From NCBI RefSeq assembly GCF_029269825.1, contig NZ_JARJHU010000003.1, positions 782,475 to 846,474 of the forward strand: 64,000 nucleotides of DNA, read 5' to 3'. The notes under the pieces are model-generated. The model was not told where the DNA came from and did no database searches. It saw nothing but the letters and a program-made list of their open reading frames with translations. The number at the start of each line of letters is the position of its first letter. Position 1 is the first letter of the stretch. Made by a program: the position numbers and the translations under genes. Shown piece by piece: positions 8,698-17,869 of this stretch. The DNA comes from Pedobacter sp. JY14-1 (lineage in GTDB: Bacteria > Bacteroidota > Bacteroidia > Sphingobacteriales > Sphingobacteriaceae).

Positions 8698-9876
8698 TCA
8701 ATTCCCGGGCAGGGACGATGTGACCGTTTTGCCGGTAACAGTAAGCCTTGCACTGAAGACATGTCCGGGATCCAGATCCGCTGCTGTGGATTCTATAAGT
8801 TTCGCATTACGGTGTACTTTGCCGCTGAACAGTACCTTGCCGTTCTGCGTTACCCTAACTTTTTTATCCAGATTCAGCATCCCGTCGTTGAGATAGATAA
8901 ATAATACGGGATTTTCGTTCTGCACGATGGTGATGTCATTGCCGGAAATAGCGACTATTGTTTTTGCTCCGGTTTTAACATGCTCATTCAAGGGCACGCC
9001 CAACCAGTAAAAACGGCCGCGGTGCACATCATCCTGAACCCAGAATACGGTTTCAGGCAGCGCTTTTCTGCTGAACTGCGCCAGCCAGGGTATGGCGACG
9101 GTATCCTTTCTGTTCATCCAGTGCGGCATATCCGGATAAATATGCAGGTCGTGCTTAAAACAGCCTGGATTTGCCTGTTCCAGGCTATCCAGTTTTTTGC
9201 CCCACACAGCCGCCAGTTCATTGCGCTGATAGGCAGCATCCTTACCGCACATGTAGATCGCAAAAGGCAGATTGCGCAGGTTCAGGGCTTCTGCGTCTCC
9301 GGGATGTCCCGCCATCATCGCTGCCGCGGCCCAGTGGTCAGCCATCCGGGGGGCCATCTGAAAGGTTCCGTCTCCCCCGGCTGAATACCCGGTGAGGTAA
9401 ATCTTATCCGGGTTGACATCTTCAGAAAGGATGGCGGCTTTGATGAGTTGCGCGAACAGGGTATCTATATGGGGTTCGTGCCAGAGGTTCCAGTTGTTTG
9501 TGGGAGCCCTGGGTGCAACATAAATGCCTTCTTTGGGCGTATAAAGGCTGATTTGGTTCTTCCACTGCTGGTCATTCACCGCTGCGGCAGTACCTCCGCC
9601 GCCGTGCATGGAAATGTACAGACTACGTCCGCCGGCAGGTTTTTCACCAAGGATGCGATACTCGAACTTCATGGTATATTTATCGTAGCTGATTTGCTTT
9701 TGCTGCCAGATGGCTTCCAGTGCCGGTTTTTGAAGTGCCGCCTGACGGCGCAGGGCTTCGGTGGCAAATTTTCCTGCCTGGGCTTTATTCAGCCGCTGTG
9801 CCTGCAGGGAAAAGGAGGTACCCGCAAGCAGGGACAAAAGAAAAAAACGGGACAGGAAATGTAGTTTTCTGGTCAT
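8698..9876 (-). CDS. Secreted alpha/beta-hydrolase esterase
   Basis: A 392-residue exported hydrolase. Residues 1-27 form a signal peptide ending in LQAQ. The alpha/beta-hydrolase fold shows an oxyanion segment HGGGG (91-95), the nucleophile elbow GYSAGG with Ser165, a likely acid Asp213 (GKDAAY) and His252 (MPHW). This resembles poly(3-hydroxybutyrate) depolymerase/feruloyl esterase-like proteins. After about residue 275 there is a beta-rich C-terminal region of unknown role. The ATG at 9876 is favoured over a TTG two codons upstream. The substrate is not evident; a role in releasing acyl groups from plant or polymer material is only a guess. It faces away from purN across a shared intergenic region. 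Confidence 0.82.
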   Translation of the reverse strand: MTRKLHFLSRFFLLSLLAGTSFSLQAQRLNKAQAGKFATEALRRQAALQKPALEAIWQQKQISYDKYTMKFEYRILGEKPAGGRSLYISMHGGGGTAAAVNDQQWKNQISLYTPKEGIYVAPRAPTNNWNLWHEPHIDTLFAQLIKAAILSEDVNPDKIYLTGYSAGGDGTFQMAPRMADHWAAAAMMAGHPGDAEALNLRNLPFAIYMCGKDAAYQRNELAAVWGKKLDSLEQANPGCFKHDLHIYPDMPHWMNRKDTVAIPWLAQFSRKALPETVFWVQDDVHRGRFYWLGVPLNEHVKTGAKTIVAISGNDITIVQNENPVLFIYLNDGMLNLDKKVRVTQNGKVLFSGKVHRNAKLIESTAADLDPGHVFSARLTVTGKTVTSSLPGN

Positions 9877-9948
9877 ACTCAATAATTCTGCAAGGGGGTA
9901 ATTTCGTTACCGGTTGCCGCTAAAATAGTGATTTGCACAAAAAATACT

Positions 9949-9977
9949 TTTGAAAACCAGGCAAAATCCTATTTTTG
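9949..9977 (+). promoter_or_regulatory. Promoter of purN
   Basis: TTTG (9949-9952), 17 bases, TATTTTTG (9970-9977). Transcription would start near 9983, which excludes earlier in-frame starts and supports the ATG at 10011. Confidence 0.65.
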
Positions 9978-10010
9978 GGGATGTCAGGCGAACTGAAGAC
10001 ATCATATCCT

Positions 10011-10589
10011 ATGAAAAAACGCATTGCCATTTTTGCTTCCGGTTCTGGTTCCAATGCCCAGAAGATCATGGAACTTTACAAACGTAGTCCTGACGTTGAG
10101 GTAGCTCTGGTACTGACCAACAATCCTGATGCATACGTATTGCAACGTGCTGATAATTTCGAGATACCTTCTCACGTATTTGACCGTCATGAATTCTACC
10201 ATACCGATACGATTATCGATATGCTGAAGAACCTGGACATTGACCTGATTGTGCTGGCTGGCTTCCTATGGCTGATCCCTAAAAACCTGATCCACGAGTA
10301 TCCGGGCCGCATTATCAATATCCATCCTGCACTTCTGCCTAAATTTGGAGGCAAGGGTATGTATGGTGATCATGTGCACAATGCGGTGCTGGCCGGTGGG
10401 GAGGCAGAAGGCGGCATTACGATCCACTACGTAAATGAGCAGTATGATGAGGGCGAGTATATCTATCAGGGAAGATACAAGATTGAGCCCGGCGATACGC
10501 TGGAGACAATCAAGTTCAAAGGGCAGCAACTGGAGCATTTGCATTATCCCCGCATTGTAGATACGATCATCAGAAAGATCAGGAAATAA
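10011..10589 (+). CDS. purN: Phosphoribosylglycinamide formyltransferase PurN
   Basis: A 192-residue cytosolic enzyme that transfers a formyl group from 10-formyl-tetrahydrofolate to GAR, the third step of purine synthesis. It has the N-terminal phosphate-binding loop FASGSGSNAQKI (residues 6-17), INIHPALLPKFGG with the catalytic Asn and His, and the active-site Asp in YDEGEYIYQ. The length matches the family. The ATG at 10011 is chosen because it directly precedes the first beta-strand and because the promoter's start site lies downstream of the other in-frame starts. purH follows after 54 bases with its own promoter, so the two purine genes are neighbours but not strictly one operon. Confidence 0.96.
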   Translation: MKKRIAIFASGSGSNAQKIMELYKRSPDVEVALVLTNNPDAYVLQRADNFEIPSHVFDRHEFYHTDTIIDMLKNLDIDLIVLAGFLWLIPKNLIHEYPGRIINIHPALLPKFGGKGMYGDHVHNAVLAGGEAEGGITIHYVNEQYDEGEYIYQGRYKIEPGDTLETIKFKGQQLEHLHYPRIVDTIIRKIRK

Positions 10590-10592
10590 GCA

Positions 10593-10623
10593 TTTGACAC
10601 TAAGAGAAAAACCGGTAACTTTG
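10593..10623 (+). promoter_or_regulatory. Promoter of purH
   Basis: TTTG (10593-10596), exactly 19 bases, TAACTTTG (10616-10623). This is a perfect match to the Bacteroidota consensus; the start codon follows 20 bases later. Confidence 0.8.
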
Positions 10624-10643
10624 CGGCTCAAAATTTTTCTCGA

Positions 10644-12170
10644 ATGAGCCAATCTATAAAGATCAAAAACGCTTTAATTTCAGTTTATTATAAGGACGGT
10701 CTGGAGCCTTTGGTGCGCTTGCTGGCCACGCAGGGTGTGCAATTGTTCTCTACGGGAGGTACGGAACAGTTCATTAAGGACCTGGGTTTGCCGGTTACGG
10801 CAGTGGAGGACCTGACGGGCTATCCCTCCATTCTGGGTGGTCGTGTGAAGACACTGCACCCGAAGGTATTTGGCGGCATCCTGAACCGCAGGTCACTTGC
10901 TGGTGACCAGGAGCAGATCGCACAGTATGAAATCCCTGAAATTGACCTGGTAATCGTTGATCTTTATCCGTTTGAGGAAACAGTAAAAGGCGGAGGTACT
11001 GAGCAGGAAATCATCGAGAAAATTGATATTGGTGGTATTTCGCTGATCAGGGCGGCGGCAAAGAACTTTAACGATGTGGTTATCCTGGCTTCTAAAGACG
11101 ATTATTCGACTTTGCAGGAGCAACTGGAAACACAGAATGGTGAGACTACGCAGGCGCAGCGCAAGGCTTATGCAAAGAAGGCTTTTCACACGTCTTCCAA
11201 TTACGATACGGCGATCTTTAATTATTTCAATACAGAAGAGCCGCTGACCGTGTTTAAGCACAGCATCGCGCAATCGCAGACGTTGAGGTATGGCGAGAAC
11301 CCGCATCAGCAAGGCGTTTACTATGGTGACCTGGATGCAATGTTCACCAAGCTGAACGGTAAGGAACTTTCCTACAATAACCTGGTCGATGTAGATGCTG
11401 CAGTAGCACTGATCGACGAATTCGAGGCACCTACCTTCGCTATCCTGAAGCATACGAATGCATGTGGTGTGGCGAGCAAACCTACCATCCTGGAAGCCTG
11501 GAACGTGGCCCTGGCCTGTGACCCGGTATCGGCATTCGGCGGTGTCCTGATCGCTAACCGCGAGATCGACCTGGCAACTGCGGAAGAGATCAACAAACTG
11601 TTTTTTGAGGTGCTGATCGCGCCTTCCTATGCGCCGGAGGCCATTGAGCTTTTCCGTACCAAAAAGAACCGGGTGATTCTGCAGCGCAACGAGGTAGAGC
11701 TGAGCAAAAAGCAGTTCAAGACCTTGCTGAACGGAGTGATCGAGCAGGACAAGGACCTGGTGATCGAAGGGCCTGAGCAGATGACTGCCGTAACCGGGAA
11801 GCAACCGACGGAACAGGAACTGAAAGACCTGCACTTTGCAAATAAGATCGTGAAGCATACCAAGTCGAATACGATCGTATTCGTGAAAGATGATCAGCTG
11901 ATCAGCTCGGGAGTAGGGCAGACCTCAAGGGTAGACGCGCTGAAACAGGCGGTTGTTAAAGCAGAATCTTTCGGATTCAGCCTGAAGGGTGCGGTAATGG
12001 CTTCCGATGCGTTTTTTCCTTTTCCTGACTGCGTAGAACTGGCCGCCGAAGCAGGTATTACCGCGGTTTTACAGCCGGGAGGTTCTATAAAGGATGCAGA
12101 TTCTGTGAATATGGCCAACGAGAAGGGGATTGCGATGGTAACTACCGGTGTAAGACACTTTAAGCACTAA
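10644..12170 (+). CDS. purH: Bifunctional AICAR formyltransferase/IMP cyclohydrolase PurH
   Basis: A 508-residue cytosolic enzyme for the last two steps of IMP synthesis. The N-terminal IMP cyclohydrolase domain (about 1-190) shows LFSTGGTEQFIKDLG, the GYPSILGGRVKTLHPKVFGG segment and a methylglyoxal synthase-like fold. The C-terminal AICAR transformylase domain (about 195-508) has the catalytic Lys-His pair in ILKHTNACGVA and ASDAFFPFPD. Length is normal. It is led by a perfect promoter and followed by the mreB cluster after 87 bases, with a weaker possible promoter there. Confidence 0.98.
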   Translation: MSQSIKIKNALISVYYKDGLEPLVRLLATQGVQLFSTGGTEQFIKDLGLPVTAVEDLTGYPSILGGRVKTLHPKVFGGILNRRSLAGDQEQIAQYEIPEIDLVIVDLYPFEETVKGGGTEQEIIEKIDIGGISLIRAAAKNFNDVVILASKDDYSTLQEQLETQNGETTQAQRKAYAKKAFHTSSNYDTAIFNYFNTEEPLTVFKHSIAQSQTLRYGENPHQQGVYYGDLDAMFTKLNGKELSYNNLVDVDAAVALIDEFEAPTFAILKHTNACGVASKPTILEAWNVALACDPVSAFGGVLIANREIDLATAEEINKLFFEVLIAPSYAPEAIELFRTKKNRVILQRNEVELSKKQFKTLLNGVIEQDKDLVIEGPEQMTAVTGKQPTEQELKDLHFANKIVKHTKSNTIVFVKDDQLISSGVGQTSRVDALKQAVVKAESFGFSLKGAVMASDAFFPFPDCVELAAEAGITAVLQPGGSIKDADSVNMANEKGIAMVTTGVRHFKH

Positions 12171-12257
12171 TTTATTTGTCGGCGAATACAATAAAAACAC
12201 GTAGTTTTACATTAGTAATAGTACACAGGATTTTTAATACTTAATTATCACCTATAG

Positions 12258-13280
12258 ATGGGTTTATTCAATTGGTTCACACAGGAAGTTGCCATAGATT
12301 TAGGTACGGCCAACACCCTGATCATACATAATGACAAAGTAGTAGTAGATGAACCTTCCATTGTTGCTTTTGACAGGCAGACCAACAAGATCATAGCGAT
12401 AGGGCGCCAGGCGATGCAGATGGAAGGCAAGACCCACGATAATATACGTACGGTAAGGCCTCTGAAAGATGGTGTGATCGCCGACTTTAATGCTGCCGAG
12501 GCGATGATCAAAGGAATGATCAGGATGCTGAACGGCGGTAAGGGCTGGATGTTCCCCTCCCTGCGTATGGTGATCTGTATCCCCTCAGGCATTACCGAGG
12601 TGGAAAAACGTGCAGTGCGTGACTCTGCGGAGATTGCCGGTGCAAAGGAAGTGTACCTGATCCATGAGCCTATGGCTGCTGCTGTAGGTATCGGTATCGA
12701 CGTGGAGGAACCTATGGGCAATATGATCATCGATATCGGTGGGGGTACTACTGAGATCGCAGTGATCGCGCTTTCGGGTATTGTCTGTGATCAGTCAATA
12801 CGTGTAGCGGGCGATAACTTTGATTCAGACATCGTGAACTATATACGCCGCCAGCATAATATCATGATCGGTGACCGTACTGCCGAAAAGATCAAGATCG
12901 AGGTAGGTGCTGCGTTACCTGAGCTTCAGGATCCGCCTGCCGACTTTGCCGTACAGGGGCGTGACCTGATGACCGGTGTGCCCAAGCAGATTACCGTATC
13001 TTATACCGAGATTGCACACTGTCTGGATAAATCCATTTCCAAGATTGAGGAAGCGATCCTGAAAGCGCTGGAAATTACTCCTCCTGAACTTTCGGCCGAT
13101 ATCTACCAGACCGGTATTTACCTGACCGGCGGCGGAGCCCTGCTACGTGGACTGGACAAGCGCGTGGCTGCCAAGACTAAGCTGCCCGTGCATGTTGCGG
13201 AGGACCCGTTGCGTGCAGTGGTCCGTGGTACGGGGATTGCACTGAAGAACATCGGTGGCTTTAAGTTCTTAATGCAATAA
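12258..13280 (+). CDS. mreB: Rod shape-determining protein MreB
   Basis: A 340-residue actin-like ATPase that forms membrane-bound filaments and steers lateral wall synthesis. Visible actin-fold motifs are phosphate-1 DLGTANTLI (residues 14-22), phosphate-2 DIGGGTTEIAVIAL (near 160) and the adenosine motif TGGGALLRGLD (near 288). The N-terminal amphipathic stretch MGLFNWFTQE fits membrane attachment. It opens the cluster mreB-mreC-mreD-mrdA-rodA, a complete elongasome set, with mreC 14 bases downstream. Expected to act with the RodA-PBP2 pair encoded at the end of the cluster. Confidence 0.98.
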   Translation: MGLFNWFTQEVAIDLGTANTLIIHNDKVVVDEPSIVAFDRQTNKIIAIGRQAMQMEGKTHDNIRTVRPLKDGVIADFNAAEAMIKGMIRMLNGGKGWMFPSLRMVICIPSGITEVEKRAVRDSAEIAGAKEVYLIHEPMAAAVGIGIDVEEPMGNMIIDIGGGTTEIAVIALSGIVCDQSIRVAGDNFDSDIVNYIRRQHNIMIGDRTAEKIKIEVGAALPELQDPPADFAVQGRDLMTGVPKQITVSYTEIAHCLDKSISKIEEAILKALEITPPELSADIYQTGIYLTGGGALLRGLDKRVAAKTKLPVHVAEDPLRAVVRGTGIALKNIGGFKFLMQ

Positions 13281-13294
13281 CGGAATGAAGCCCA

Positions 13295-14134
13295 ATGCGT
13301 AACCTTTGGATTTTCGTCAGCAGATATAACGCATTTTTCTTCTTTGTCATCTTCTTCATTACAGGTATCGTCCTAACGGTAAAGAACAACGCTTACCAGC
13401 GTAGTGTGACCGTTAATTCTACAAATAAGGTGGTAGGCGATGTATACAATAACCTGAATATCCTGAAGAAATATATGAATCTGGGTATGGTGAACGACAG
13501 CCTTTCCGCAGAAAATGCACGGCTGAAAACCGAGATTCTCGCGCTGCGCAGTGTGGACACCGCAAGGGATGTTACCATAAAGGATACTATGGGTACGCCT
13601 CAGTATACTTACCTGGCAGCACGGGTGATCAAGAACTCAATTACGTTGCGTAACAATGTGATCACGATCAATAAGGGCAGCCTTGACGACATCAAGCCCG
13701 GTATGTCTGTGATTTCTCCGGGTAAGGGTGTGGTAGGATATATACGCGATGTATCCGAACACCTGGCTACGATACAATCCTTGCTGCACCAGAAGACCTA
13801 TGTAAGTGTAAGCATCAAGAAAAACCATGCGGTAGGCTCGCTGATCTGGGGTGAACGCAATCTTGACTACCGCAAGGCCTACATTAAAGAAATTCCCAAT
13901 CATTTTAAAGTGAAACTGGGAGATACGGTAGTGACCTCTATCTACTCTAAGTTCCCTTCGGGAATACCTGTTGGCACTGTAAGTAATACGGGTATTGCTA
14001 CCGGTGGTAATTTCATGACGATTGAAATCAACTTGATCAATGATTTCAGTACTTTGCAATACGTTTATGTGATCAAAAACAAATATGCCGCGGAACAGCA
14101 GGCACTAGAAGCTAAAAATTCAGATGAACAGTAA
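13295..14134 (+). CDS. mreC: Rod shape-determining protein MreC
   Basis: A 279-residue bitopic periplasmic protein that activates PBP2 in the elongasome. One N-terminal membrane helix (about residues 11-29, FFFVIFFITGIVLTV) is followed by a coiled coil (about 55-85) and two beta-barrel-like domains with the MreC signature GMSVISPGKGVVGYI (near 133) and GDTVVTSIYSKFPSGIPVG (near 210). The family's usual length is 270-290. The ATG lies 14 bases after mreB, and its 3' end overlaps mreD by 11 bases, showing translational coupling. Confidence 0.96.
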   Translation: MRNLWIFVSRYNAFFFFVIFFITGIVLTVKNNAYQRSVTVNSTNKVVGDVYNNLNILKKYMNLGMVNDSLSAENARLKTEILALRSVDTARDVTIKDTMGTPQYTYLAARVIKNSITLRNNVITINKGSLDDIKPGMSVISPGKGVVGYIRDVSEHLATIQSLLHQKTYVSVSIKKNHAVGSLIWGERNLDYRKAYIKEIPNHFKVKLGDTVVTSIYSKFPSGIPVGTVSNTGIATGGNFMTIEINLINDFSTLQYVYVIKNKYAAEQQALEAKNSDEQ

Positions 14135-14639
14135 ACTGATATTGGTCAATATAACGCGCTGGGTAATCCTGCTGTTGATACAGATCCTGCTGCTCAGGAA
14201 CCTGAGTTTTTACAACATGGCCACCCCGTTTACTTATATCCTTTTTCTGCTGCTGCTGCCTTTTGGCATTCCCAATATCGTATTGTACCTTGTCGCTTTT
14301 TTTACCGGACTTACCCTGGATGCATTTTATGATACGCTGGGCGTGCATACGACAGCTTGTATAACGCTGGTCTTCGTGCGCATCTTGTTTATTTCTGTAA
14401 CGGTGAGCCGGGATGGCTTTGACGAACCTGAGCCTACGCTGGGAAATATGGGGTTTAAGTGGTTTCTTCTTTACGCACTGTTTTGTACTTTCTCTCATCA
14501 TCTTGTATTGTTTCTTTTAGAGACCTTCCGTCTTACAGAGCTATCCTATACCTTGCTCAGATGCCTGATGAGTGGCATGTTCACCTTGTTTACCGTTGTT
14601 CTGGTCGAATTCATTTTTTATAACAGAAAGGCCCGCTGA
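14124..14639 (+). CDS. mreD: Rod shape-determining protein MreD
   Basis: A 171-residue inner-membrane protein with about five hydrophobic helices. The sequence is poorly conserved, as usual for MreD. Identification rests on position between mreC and mrdA, length and topology, plus the segment YLVAFFTGLTLDAFYDTLG resembling the G-x-x-x-D motif of the family. It overlaps mreC by 11 bases and its stop shares one base with the mrdA start (TGATG), so the genes are translationally coupled. It is thought to link MreC to PBP2 and RodA. Confidence 0.9.
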   Translation: MNSKLILVNITRWVILLLIQILLLRNLSFYNMATPFTYILFLLLLPFGIPNIVLYLVAFFTGLTLDAFYDTLGVHTTACITLVFVRILFISVTVSRDGFDEPEPTLGNMGFKWFLLYALFCTFSHHLVLFLLETFRLTELSYTLLRCLMSGMFTLFTVVLVEFIFYNRKAR

Positions 14640-16612
14640 TGGAAACAAATAGTCTGTTTAACAGGAAATATGTGGTACAGGGGCTATTTATCGTCATTGG
14701 ATTGATCCTGCTGGGCACCTTGTTTTATATACAGGTATACAGTGACAAATATTTTCTTTCAGCCAAGAGTAATGTGCTGAGAAAGATCTATACTTTCCCG
14801 GCGCGCGGAGTGATCCTGGACCGGCACGAAAAAGTACTGGTACAGAACGAGCCAGTCTATGACCTGATGGCTATTCCAAATGATGTCAAACCTTTTGATA
14901 CGATTGAACTGTGCAGGATCATTGACGTGGATACGGCCCGTTTCGGTAAAAACCTTCGAAAGGCAAGGCGTTTGTCCAGGTATCAGCCCGGGATTATCGA
15001 AAAGCAGCTTTCGGTCGAGATCTACCAGGCCCTTTCTGAGCAACTTTCTCGTTTTCCCGGCTTCTTTGTACAGAGCAGAACGATAAGGCAATATCCGGAC
15101 AGTATAGGCAGTCATTTCGTAGGCTACATTAAGGAAGTTACCCAGAAAGAGATCGATCGTTCTGAAGGTTACTACCGGTCGGGCGACTATATCGGAAAAT
15201 CCGGAGTAGAGCGTGCCTATGAAACGGTATTGAGGGGCGAACGGGGAGTCGTCAATATGCTTTATGATGTGCATAATGTTCCTCAGGGCAGTTATGCCGA
15301 AGGTAAATTCGATACAGCCGCTGTATCTGGAGAACAACTGATCTCCTCACTTGACGCCGGCCTGCAGAAAATGGGCGAAGAACTCATGCGGAATAAGATA
15401 GGGAGTATCGTAGCGATAGAGCCTGCTACCGGTGAGATCCTGGCTTTCGTAAGCAGCCCCTCCTATGATCCTAACCTGATGGTGGGCAGACAACAGGGCA
15501 ACAATTATATGGAGCTGCTGAAAAATCCGAACCGTGTGTTCAACATCCGCCCTATACAGGGTTATTATTCTCCGGGTTCGGCATTTAAGCCGCTTGATGC
15601 TCTTATCGGTTTGCAGGAAGGGGTAATTGATGAAAATACGACTTTCAATTGCCCGGGTTATTTCAAGGTTGGTAACCACATTACAAAATGTGAACATGTG
15701 GATGGTAATATTGCCTTGCGCAGAGGCCTGGCCAGGTCCTGTAATACTTATGCGTGTTATGTGTTCCAGAAACTCCTGACCCAGCGCAAATACAAAAATC
15801 AGAAAATTGCCTATGATGACTGGCGGAATAAGGTGAAGCTGTGGGGCCTGGGCGATACCCTGGGTGTTGATCTGCCCAGTGAAAGGATGGGAAGGCTTTA
15901 TGATGCGGCTTACTATTCAAAAAAGTACAGTAAATACTGGGGGTATGGTACGGTGATCTCGCTTGCGATCGGGCAGGGCGAAATGGATGCTACCCCATTG
16001 CAGATGGCCAATATTATGGCGGTGATTGCCAACCGGGGTTATTATATTAAACCGCACCTGATCAAGGCCATCGGTCAGAAACATGTTATCCGGAAGGAAT
16101 ATGTGAGGAAGAACTATGTGGGCGTGGACGCCCGGCATTTTAACCCGGTCATAGATGGAATGCAGGAGGCGGTAAATTCACCCTGGGGAACTGCGATACA
16201 ATCGAGAATACCGGACATCCTGATGTGCGGAAAGACGGGTACGGTGCAAAACTCAAGGGGAAAGAACCACTCCGTATTTATCGGCTTTGCACCGCGTGAC
16301 AATCCGAAGATCGCTTTGGCGGTCATCGTGGAGAATGCAGGTTATGGCAGTGCCTATGCTGCCCCGATTGCCAGCTATATGGCTGAAAAATACCTGAAAG
16401 ACAGTATTGGCGGCTACAGGAAGGCACAAGTCGAATGGATGAAGAAACAGGTGGTGCTACCGCCACCACCCAAGGCTAAGGGAAAGCCTTTGATCAAACC
16501 GGCAGACAGTACAGTATTGAAAACGGAACAGGCTTTGCCAGCGCTGAACAGCCCGGTAAAGCCTGAACAGCAACCCAAGATTACGAGCAGAAATGAACAC
16601 TCAGCACAATAA
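14639..16612 (+). CDS. mrdA: Penicillin-binding protein 2 (elongation transpeptidase)
   Basis: A 657-residue class B penicillin-binding protein that cross-links peptidoglycan during rod elongation. It has one N-terminal membrane helix (about 14-32), a PBP dimerisation/pedestal domain (about 50-220) and a transpeptidase domain (about 255-600). The active-site motifs are SAFK (in SPGSAFKPLD, nucleophile Ser), SCN and KTGT. The tail after about 600 is Pro/Lys-rich and probably disordered. It starts on the last base of the mreD stop and overlaps rodA by 20 bases. RodA is its glycosyltransferase partner. Confidence 0.97.
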   Translation: METNSLFNRKYVVQGLFIVIGLILLGTLFYIQVYSDKYFLSAKSNVLRKIYTFPARGVILDRHEKVLVQNEPVYDLMAIPNDVKPFDTIELCRIIDVDTARFGKNLRKARRLSRYQPGIIEKQLSVEIYQALSEQLSRFPGFFVQSRTIRQYPDSIGSHFVGYIKEVTQKEIDRSEGYYRSGDYIGKSGVERAYETVLRGERGVVNMLYDVHNVPQGSYAEGKFDTAAVSGEQLISSLDAGLQKMGEELMRNKIGSIVAIEPATGEILAFVSSPSYDPNLMVGRQQGNNYMELLKNPNRVFNIRPIQGYYSPGSAFKPLDALIGLQEGVIDENTTFNCPGYFKVGNHITKCEHVDGNIALRRGLARSCNTYACYVFQKLLTQRKYKNQKIAYDDWRNKVKLWGLGDTLGVDLPSERMGRLYDAAYYSKKYSKYWGYGTVISLAIGQGEMDATPLQMANIMAVIANRGYYIKPHLIKAIGQKHVIRKEYVRKNYVGVDARHFNPVIDGMQEAVNSPWGTAIQSRIPDILMCGKTGTVQNSRGKNHSVFIGFAPRDNPKIALAVIVENAGYGSAYAAPIASYMAEKYLKDSIGGYRKAQVEWMKKQVVLPPPPKAKGKPLIKPADSTVLKTEQALPALNSPVKPEQQPKITSRNEHSAQ

Positions 16613-17861
16613 CAGGTTCTTCTTCAAAGTAGACTGGATTACAATACTGGTCTATGTGTTGCTTTGCACAGTAGGTTTCGTAAATATCTATGCTTCCGTG
16701 CCCTCTAACAGTGAACAGGGGGCCTTGTTTGATTTTGGCGCTAATTACGGTAAGCAGCTTATCTTTATTGTCACCGGTCTTATTCTGGGTTTTTCAATAT
16801 TGCTGCTGGATGCGAAGTTCTTCAGTATATTTTCCCCGGTCGTTTATGGCATTACCCTGGTGTTGCTGGTACTGGTGTTGGTGATTGGCAGGAATGTAGG
16901 TGGTAACCAGGCCTGGATTGCCATTGGTAGTTTCAGGTTACAGCCTTCGGAGCTTGCAAAAGTAGGTACAGCCCTGTTGCTGGCCCGGTATGTGAGTACC
17001 TTTAATCCCAAATTCAGGGATTCCCGTTCTATATTGACGGCTGCGCTGATCGTGGGTATACCCCTGTTCCTGATCCTGAGGCAACCGGACGCGGGATCTG
17101 CCCTGGTGTTCCTTTCTTTTATGTTTCCGATGTATCGTGAGGGACTTTCCGGTTATTTTCTGCTTACGTTCCTGGGTATGATCGTGCTGTTTGTCGCGGA
17201 TTTCCTCGTGCCTTCCAATGTACTTATTCCGGTGATTCTGATGATCGGCGGATTTTTTGTCTACAGCAACCGCAGAAAACAAAAGATCATGTTCTCGGCC
17301 ATTATTACGACGATTGTAGCCATCGCTTACCTGTTTATGGTAAAGTTTGCCTATAATAATATCCTGAAGCAACACCACCGCAGCCGGATAGAGATTATCC
17401 TGGGCCTGAAGACCGATCCCAAGGGGGTAGGCTATAATGTCATCCAATCCAAGATTGCCATTGGCTCCGGGCAACTGACCGGGAGGGGATTTTTGCAGGG
17501 GACACAGACAAAATACGGCTATGTGCCTGAACAGAGTACCGATTTTATCTTTTCTACAATTGGCGAGGAGTGGGGGTTTGTGGGCTGCTTTGTGGTGATC
17601 GGGCTGTTTATCTTTTTGCTGTTACGACTGATCAATATGGCAGAACGGCAGCGTTCGAGTTTTTCAAGGGTATACGGATATTCCGTAGCCTGTATCCTCT
17701 TCTTTCACGTCTTCATTAACATCGGCATGGCTATAGGAATTGTACCGGTAATTGGTATTCCCTTACCGTTTATCAGCTATGGTGGTTCTTCGCTATGGAG
17801 CTTTACGGTGCTGTTGTTTATCTTTCTGAAGCTGGATTCTAACCGTATGGGATTTATTTAA
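16593..17861 (+). CDS. rodA: SEDS peptidoglycan glycosyltransferase RodA
   Basis: A 422-residue polytopic membrane enzyme that polymerises lipid II during elongation. About ten membrane helices are visible. SEDS family segments include FRLQPSELAKVG (near 110), LRQPDAGSALV with the essential Asp (near 170), GYVPEQSTDFIFSTIGEEWG in the large loop and PLPFISYGGSS near the C-terminus. Its start lies 20 bases inside mrdA. It closes the rod-shape cluster; the next gene is convergent and ends 8 bases away. Confidence 0.97.
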   Translation: MNTQHNNRFFFKVDWITILVYVLLCTVGFVNIYASVPSNSEQGALFDFGANYGKQLIFIVTGLILGFSILLLDAKFFSIFSPVVYGITLVLLVLVLVIGRNVGGNQAWIAIGSFRLQPSELAKVGTALLLARYVSTFNPKFRDSRSILTAALIVGIPLFLILRQPDAGSALVFLSFMFPMYREGLSGYFLLTFLGMIVLFVADFLVPSNVLIPVILMIGGFFVYSNRRKQKIMFSAIITTIVAIAYLFMVKFAYNNILKQHHRSRIEIILGLKTDPKGVGYNVIQSKIAIGSGQLTGRGFLQGTQTKYGYVPEQSTDFIFSTIGEEWGFVGCFVVIGLFIFLLLRLINMAERQRSSFSRVYGYSVACILFFHVFINIGMAIGIVPVIGIPLPFISYGGSSLWSFTVLLFIFLKLDSNRMGFI

Positions 17862-17869
17862 GGGTAGGG

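Noticed and set aside
10893..11858. Long open frame antisense to purH (321 codons)
   Set aside because: It is a shadow of the purH coding frame: composition is unlike a protein and purH is certain.
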